A DNA stretch of 32,142 nt from JBOHDX01 sp050700835. GTDB lineage: Bacteria > Actinomycetota > Actinomycetes > Propionibacteriales > Nocardioidaceae. Made by a program: the position numbers and the translations under genes. The stretch is from the NCBI GenBank assembly GCA_050700835.1, contig JBOHDX010000057.1:1-32142 (forward strand), given 5' to 3'. Positions 29,423 through 32,142 of this stretch are shown in pieces. Each line of letters starts with the position of its first letter. Position 1 is the first letter of the stretch. The notes below the pieces were generated by a model. The model was not told the origin of the DNA, did no database searches, and saw only the letters and a program-made list of their open reading frames with translations.

Positions 29423-31164
29423 CCGCGCGCTGGCTGCTCGGCGTGGCCGCGGTCGCGGTCATGTTCGCCGCCGCCGACACCTATGTCGTCGTCCTCGCCC
29501 TGCCGGACATGATGACGTCGGTCGGCCTCGGCATCGACCAGCTGCAGCGGGCGGCGCCCATCCTGTCCGGGTTCCTGCTCGGCTACGTCGGCGTCCTGCC
29601 GCTGATCGGCCGCATCGCCGACCTGCGCGGGCGTACCCCCGTCCTGATCGGGTCGCTGGTCGTGTTCGCGATCGGCTCGGTCGTGACGGCTGCGTCCTAC
29701 AGCCTCGACACGATGGTGCTCGGCCGCTTCGTGCAGGGAGTCGGCGGCGGCGGTCTGGTGCCCGCCACCCTGGCGCTGGTCGCCGACATGTGGCCCGCCG
29801 AGCGCCGCGGCCTCCCCCTCGGTGTGGTGGGTGCCGTTCAGGAGCTCGGCAGCGTGCTGGGGCCGCTGTATGGCGCGATGGTGCTGTCGTTCGGGGACTG
29901 GCGTGCCATCTTCTGGTTGAACATGGTGGTGGCGTTCGTGCTCGTGGCCGCGCTCCTCACGCTGAGGCGCCGCGATCGCGCCGGGCGCGGGACTGCCAGG
30001 CCGCGTGTCCCCGACGTCGCCGGGCTGGTGCTCGGGCTCGCTACCCTGATCGCCGTCGTCCTGGTGATGACGCAACCCGACCGGCTCGTGACCGACGTCA
30101 ACTACGGTCTCGCGTTCCTGCCGGTCACCGGCGGGTCTCGCTGGCTCACCCCGGTCGCGTTGACCGGGCTGGGTCTGCTCGTCCTCTTCGTGGTCCGGCA
30201 GGCGTTCGCCCAGCGCCCGCTGCTGGCGTGGCGTACGTGGGGGGCGACCGCCCGCGACACCGACCTTCCAGGCGCGGCGCTGCTGGCGATCGCGCTGGGC
30301 GGAATCATCGTGGCGTTCGCGTCAGCCGACCCGCAGCGGCAGGTGCTCGCCGCGTCCGGGCCGTGGCTGCTGGTGATGGCGGCGGTCGCGGCGGGGCTGT
30401 TCGGATGGCGGCAGGCCCGGGCGCACAATCCGCTCGTACCGCGGGGAGCTCTGTCCCGGACCTCCGCCTGGGGCAGTGTTCTGGTCTCGCTGTTCGTCGG
30501 CTCGTCGCTGATCGCGGCGCTGGTGGACATCCCGTTCTTCGCCCGGCTCACGGTCTATACCGACTCCCAGCTCCAAGCGGCACTGGTGCTCGTCCGCTTC
30601 CTTGTCGCGCTCCCGGTCGGGGCGCTGGCCGGAGGCTGGCTCACTCGCCGCGTCCCCGCCGGCGTACTCGTTGCCACCGGCATGGGCTGCGCCGCGGTGT
30701 CGTTCCTGGTGATGGCTCGCTGGGGCAGTCAGGAGCTGAACCACGCGTCGGCAACGATCCCGCTGGTCGTAGCCGGGCTGGGGTTCGGCCTGGCGATCGC
30801 GCCGGTCAACGCAGTGGTGCTCGCGAGCACCGACGACACCGTGCACGGGGTCGCCAGCGCCTTCATCGTCGTCGCCCGGATGGTCGGCATGCTCGTCGGC
30901 ATCTCGGCGCTGACCACGATCGGGCTGCATCGCTTCTACGCCGTGGCGACCCGGATCCCGTCGGTGCAGGTGCTGTGCCCCTCGCACCCGGCCGACTGCC
31001 CGGCCTACACCGACCGACTGGTCGGCGCCGGCCTTGCCCAGCTGCATGCGGTGTTCGTCGGCGCGGCCGTGTGCGCCCTGCTCGCCGGCGTCGCCGCGCT
31101 GGTCACGTTCCGGGGTGCCCGGACACGGGCGGGTGTCCCGGCGTACCTCGAGATCGGCCTGTGA
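29419..31164 (+). CDS. MFS transporter, P55-like (DHA2, 14 TM)
   Basis: A 581-aa 14-TM major facilitator of the drug:H+ antiporter-2 type. The N-terminus has MFAAADTYVVVLALPDMM with Asp20 in TM1, the motif A loop GRIADLRGRTPVLIG, GRFVQGVGGGGLVPATLALVADMWP (motif C-like region), and LGSVLGPLYGAMVLSFGDWRAIFWLN. The large size and the translational coupling to an LprG-like lipoprotein point to the role of mycobacterial Rv1410c (P55), which with LprG exports lipids and affects drug tolerance. A loop near the C-terminus holds two cysteines (LCPSHPADCPAY) that could form a disulfide outside the cell. The assignment is by family and gene pair; the substrate is inferred. Confidence 0.88.
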   Translation: MTARWLLGVAAVAVMFAAADTYVVVLALPDMMTSVGLGIDQLQRAAPILSGFLLGYVGVLPLIGRIADLRGRTPVLIGSLVVFAIGSVVTAASYSLDTMVLGRFVQGVGGGGLVPATLALVADMWPAERRGLPLGVVGAVQELGSVLGPLYGAMVLSFGDWRAIFWLNMVVAFVLVAALLTLRRRDRAGRGTARPRVPDVAGLVLGLATLIAVVLVMTQPDRLVTDVNYGLAFLPVTGGSRWLTPVALTGLGLLVLFVVRQAFAQRPLLAWRTWGATARDTDLPGAALLAIALGGIIVAFASADPQRQVLAASGPWLLVMAAVAAGLFGWRQARAHNPLVPRGALSRTSAWGSVLVSLFVGSSLIAALVDIPFFARLTVYTDSQLQAALVLVRFLVALPVGALAGGWLTRRVPAGVLVATGMGCAAVSFLVMARWGSQELNHASATIPLVVAGLGFGLAIAPVNAVVLASTDDTVHGVASAFIVVARMVGMLVGISALTTIGLHRFYAVATRIPSVQVLCPSHPADCPAYTDRLVGAGLAQLHAVFVGAAVCALLAGVAALVTFRGARTRAGVPAYLEIGL

Positions 31165-31184
31165 CCGGCCCTCCCTCTCCGCAC

Positions 31185-31868
31185 TCACGCGGGCGGAAAG
31201 CGGCTCCGCACGGCGGCGTTCACATGCTCGGGTACGTGGGCCTCGACACCGGCCGCGGTGACGACGTCGTCGGCGCGCAGGCGCAGGGGCACGACCCCGG
31301 CCCACACTTGTGGGTCGACGTCCCACGGCTCGTCCTCCGGGTCACCGTTGCGCTGTTTGACCGACGCCTCGTGCAGCGACAACGCCAGCACCGACGTGGC
31401 CGCGAGCTCCTTGCGGGTCGGTGCTCGCAGGTGCCCAGCGCGGCCGGCGACAACGTGGTCGACCATCAGGGTCAGGGCCAGGTCCTTCTCGTCGGGGTCG
31501 TCGACGACACGCGGCACGCCGTACACCACGGCACTGCGGTAGTTCACCGAGTGCATGAAACCAGAGCGCGCCAGCACGAGGCCGTCGAGCAGTGTCACCG
31601 TCGCACAGATTCGGTCGAGCGGTGCCGCCATCAGCGCCTGCGACGCGACCGAGCCGTGAAGGTACAACGTGCCGTACGGATCCGGGCCGTCCCATCGTGG
31701 CGCCGCCAGGGTGGGTACGACGCGAACGCCGCCGGCGTCGACGACCCCGAGGTGGCACACGACGGCCTCGTCGAGCAGGGCACGAAGGTCGGCCCGGTCG
31801 TCGGCGGCGCGCTCCCGCTCGCGCCGGATGCGGGTTCGGTCGGTGGGGGACAGCCCTTCCAGTGCCAT
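31185..31868 (-). CDS. Pyridoxamine 5'-phosphate oxidase-like FMN split-barrel protein
   Basis: A 227-aa protein of the flavin-binding split-barrel superfamily (NimA/PPOX-like). Features are an N-terminal basic helix (LSPTDRTRIRRERERA), LLDEAVVCHLGVVDAGGVRVVPTLAAPRW, YGTLYLHGSVASQAL, ICATVTLLDGLVLARSGFMHSVNYRSAVVYGVPRVVDDPDEK, and a C-terminal VWAGVVPLRLRADDV strand. Such proteins bind FMN or F420/heme and perform varied reductions; true PLP synthesis is not implied. The ATG at 31868 is preferred; the upstream extension (starting MPAKAGIQ) comes from a repeat-like element. It is convergent with the P55-like gene, 20 bp away. Confidence 0.85.
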   Translation of the reverse strand: MALEGLSPTDRTRIRRERERAADDRADLRALLDEAVVCHLGVVDAGGVRVVPTLAAPRWDGPDPYGTLYLHGSVASQALMAAPLDRICATVTLLDGLVLARSGFMHSVNYRSAVVYGVPRVVDDPDEKDLALTLMVDHVVAGRAGHLRAPTRKELAATSVLALSLHEASVKQRNGDPEDEPWDVDPQVWAGVVPLRLRADDVVTAAGVEAHVPEHVNAAVRSRFPPA

Positions 31869-31880
31869 GGCTGCATTGTG

Positions 31881-31912
31881 CTGGATCCCGGCCTTCGCAG
31901 GCATTCACGGGG
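31881..31912. repeat. Degenerate 'PAKAGIQ'-type repeat element
   Basis: The minus strand here would translate as MPAKAGIQ, and the plus strand runs CTGGATCCCGGCCTTCGCAG then GCATTCACGGGG. This closely resembles a palindromic intergenic repeat well known in many proteobacteria (CTGGATTCCCGC-TTCGCGGGAATGACGG type), with the stem partly decayed. It lies directly upstream of the split-barrel gene. Confidence 0.4.
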
Positions 31913-31939
31913 TCCCGTCCTCCAGGGCATCCGGATCGG

Positions 31940-31973
31940 CGTGCCTAACTGTCGGATCGTGGGAGGGGGAGGG
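31940..31973. repeat. Dispersed repeat, copy B (inverted relative to 6298-6334)
   Basis: The segment CGTGCCTAACTGTCGGATCG (31940-31959), followed by a G/A-rich GGGAGGGGGAGGG tract, is the reverse complement of the 6298-6334 sequence apart from one substitution and a 2-3 bp indel. It lies in the 151-bp gap between the split-barrel gene and the gene fragment at the window end. The tandem ~32-bp array of the other copy is absent here. Confidence 0.7.
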
Positions 31974-32019
31974 CGGAGTCAGCGCTGCGAGTGAGCGTCC
32001 TGTCTCGCCGGGCTGCATG

Positions 32020-32142
32020 TCAGTTGTCTGGTACGCCGTCGCTGGCTCCGACGTACGCCGGAACGATGCCTCGGTGGTCGACGGTGTAGATGGCGCCGGA
32101 TGGGTCGTGCCAGACGATGATGCCGTTGAAGGGTTGCGCCAG
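32020..32142 (-). CDS. C-terminal fragment, probable HNH endonuclease / DUF222 protein (start outside window)
   Basis: On the minus strand the last 40 codons of an open frame run into the window and stop at TGA (32022-32020). The peptide is LAQPFNGIIVWHDPSGAIYT followed by VDHRGIVPAYVG and ASDGVPDN. The pattern 'hydrophobic-W-x-DPSG-x-x-Y-x-VDHRG' resembles the tails of the DUF222/13E12-repeat HNH endonuclease proteins that are abundant in actinomycetes (W..P.G..Y.VDH.G). The fragment is too short for certainty. Confidence 0.5.
   Translation of the reverse strand: MAQPFNGIIVWHDPSGAIYTVDHRGIVPAYVGASDGVPDN

Noticed and set aside
31869..31904. N-terminal extension of the split-barrel protein starting MPAKAGIQ
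   Set aside because: It arises from a repeat-like element; the family-typical start is the ATG at 31868.
29346..31994. An 882-codon plus-strand open frame overlapping the P55-like gene
   Set aside because: It is out of frame with the MFS gene, Arg/Pro/Gly-rich, has no motif, and runs through two genes and an intergenic gap.

Overview
The window is high-GC, almost fully coding DNA with frequent GTG starts and many 4-nt GTGA gene overlaps. That is typical of an actinomycete chromosome. From memory of family synteny, the run RNA methyltransferase / APC permease / two TrkA genes / DUF3159 / OB-fold / DUF3710 / dut / DUF3093 / DUF4193 / inositol monophosphatase matches the Mycobacterium tuberculosis Rv2689c-Rv2701c region, and the nearby sepH and parC-like genes fit the equivalent Streptomyces or Nocardioides neighbourhood. 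The genus cannot be fixed from the sequence alone; a Nocardioidaceae-like or related actinomycete is a guess.

Layout. 1-1110: 3' part of a tyrosine recombinase, probably the edge of an integrated element, followed by about 200 bp of structured non-coding DNA. 1321-6215: an RlmD/TrmA-type RNA methyltransferase and a KimA-type potassium permease (both minus), divergent from two coupled TrkA/RCK genes (plus). 6216-6478: a convergent intergenic region with four tandem ~32-bp repeats. 6479-8918: a minus-strand operon dut > DUF3710 > OB-fold > DUF3159. 8993-9946: DUF3093 and DUF4235 (plus), ending in 15-bp tandem repeats and a 13-bp inverted repeat that separate them from DUF4193. 10678-12641: ferrochelatase and inositol monophosphatase (minus, overlapping). 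12680-17352: an MFS transporter, the cell-division regulator sepH and a two-domain acyl-CoA reductase-like protein (plus). 17386-24211: sulfurtransferase, phosphodiesterase, DUF5998, MFS transporter and a GNAT/acyl-CoA-synthetase fusion (Pat type), all minus. 24312-31164: an AMP-forming acyl-CoA synthetase, a second type IIA topoisomerase A subunit (ParC-like), and an LprG-like lipoprotein coupled to a P55-like MFS transporter (plus). 31185-32142: an FMN split-barrel protein and the tail of a probable HNH/DUF222 protein (minus).

Functional links. (i) The permease keeps every K+-site residue I remember from Bacillus KimA and shares a 122-bp divergent control region with two RCK subunits, while no TrkH/KtrB channel gene is present: a candidate KimA-RCK potassium system. 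(ii) The Pat-type lysine acetyltransferase is divergent from an acyl-CoA synthetase carrying the acetylatable PKTVSGK motif, so enzyme and likely substrate sit side by side. (iii) The lipoprotein-MFS pair resembles the mycobacterial lprG-p55 lipid export operon. (iv) Several intergenic regions hold repeat structures (2589-2649, 6298-6466, 9945-10036, 31940-31973). One of them recurs in inverted orientation 25 kb away, suggesting a dispersed non-coding repeat family. No rRNA, tRNA or CRISPR array was seen.
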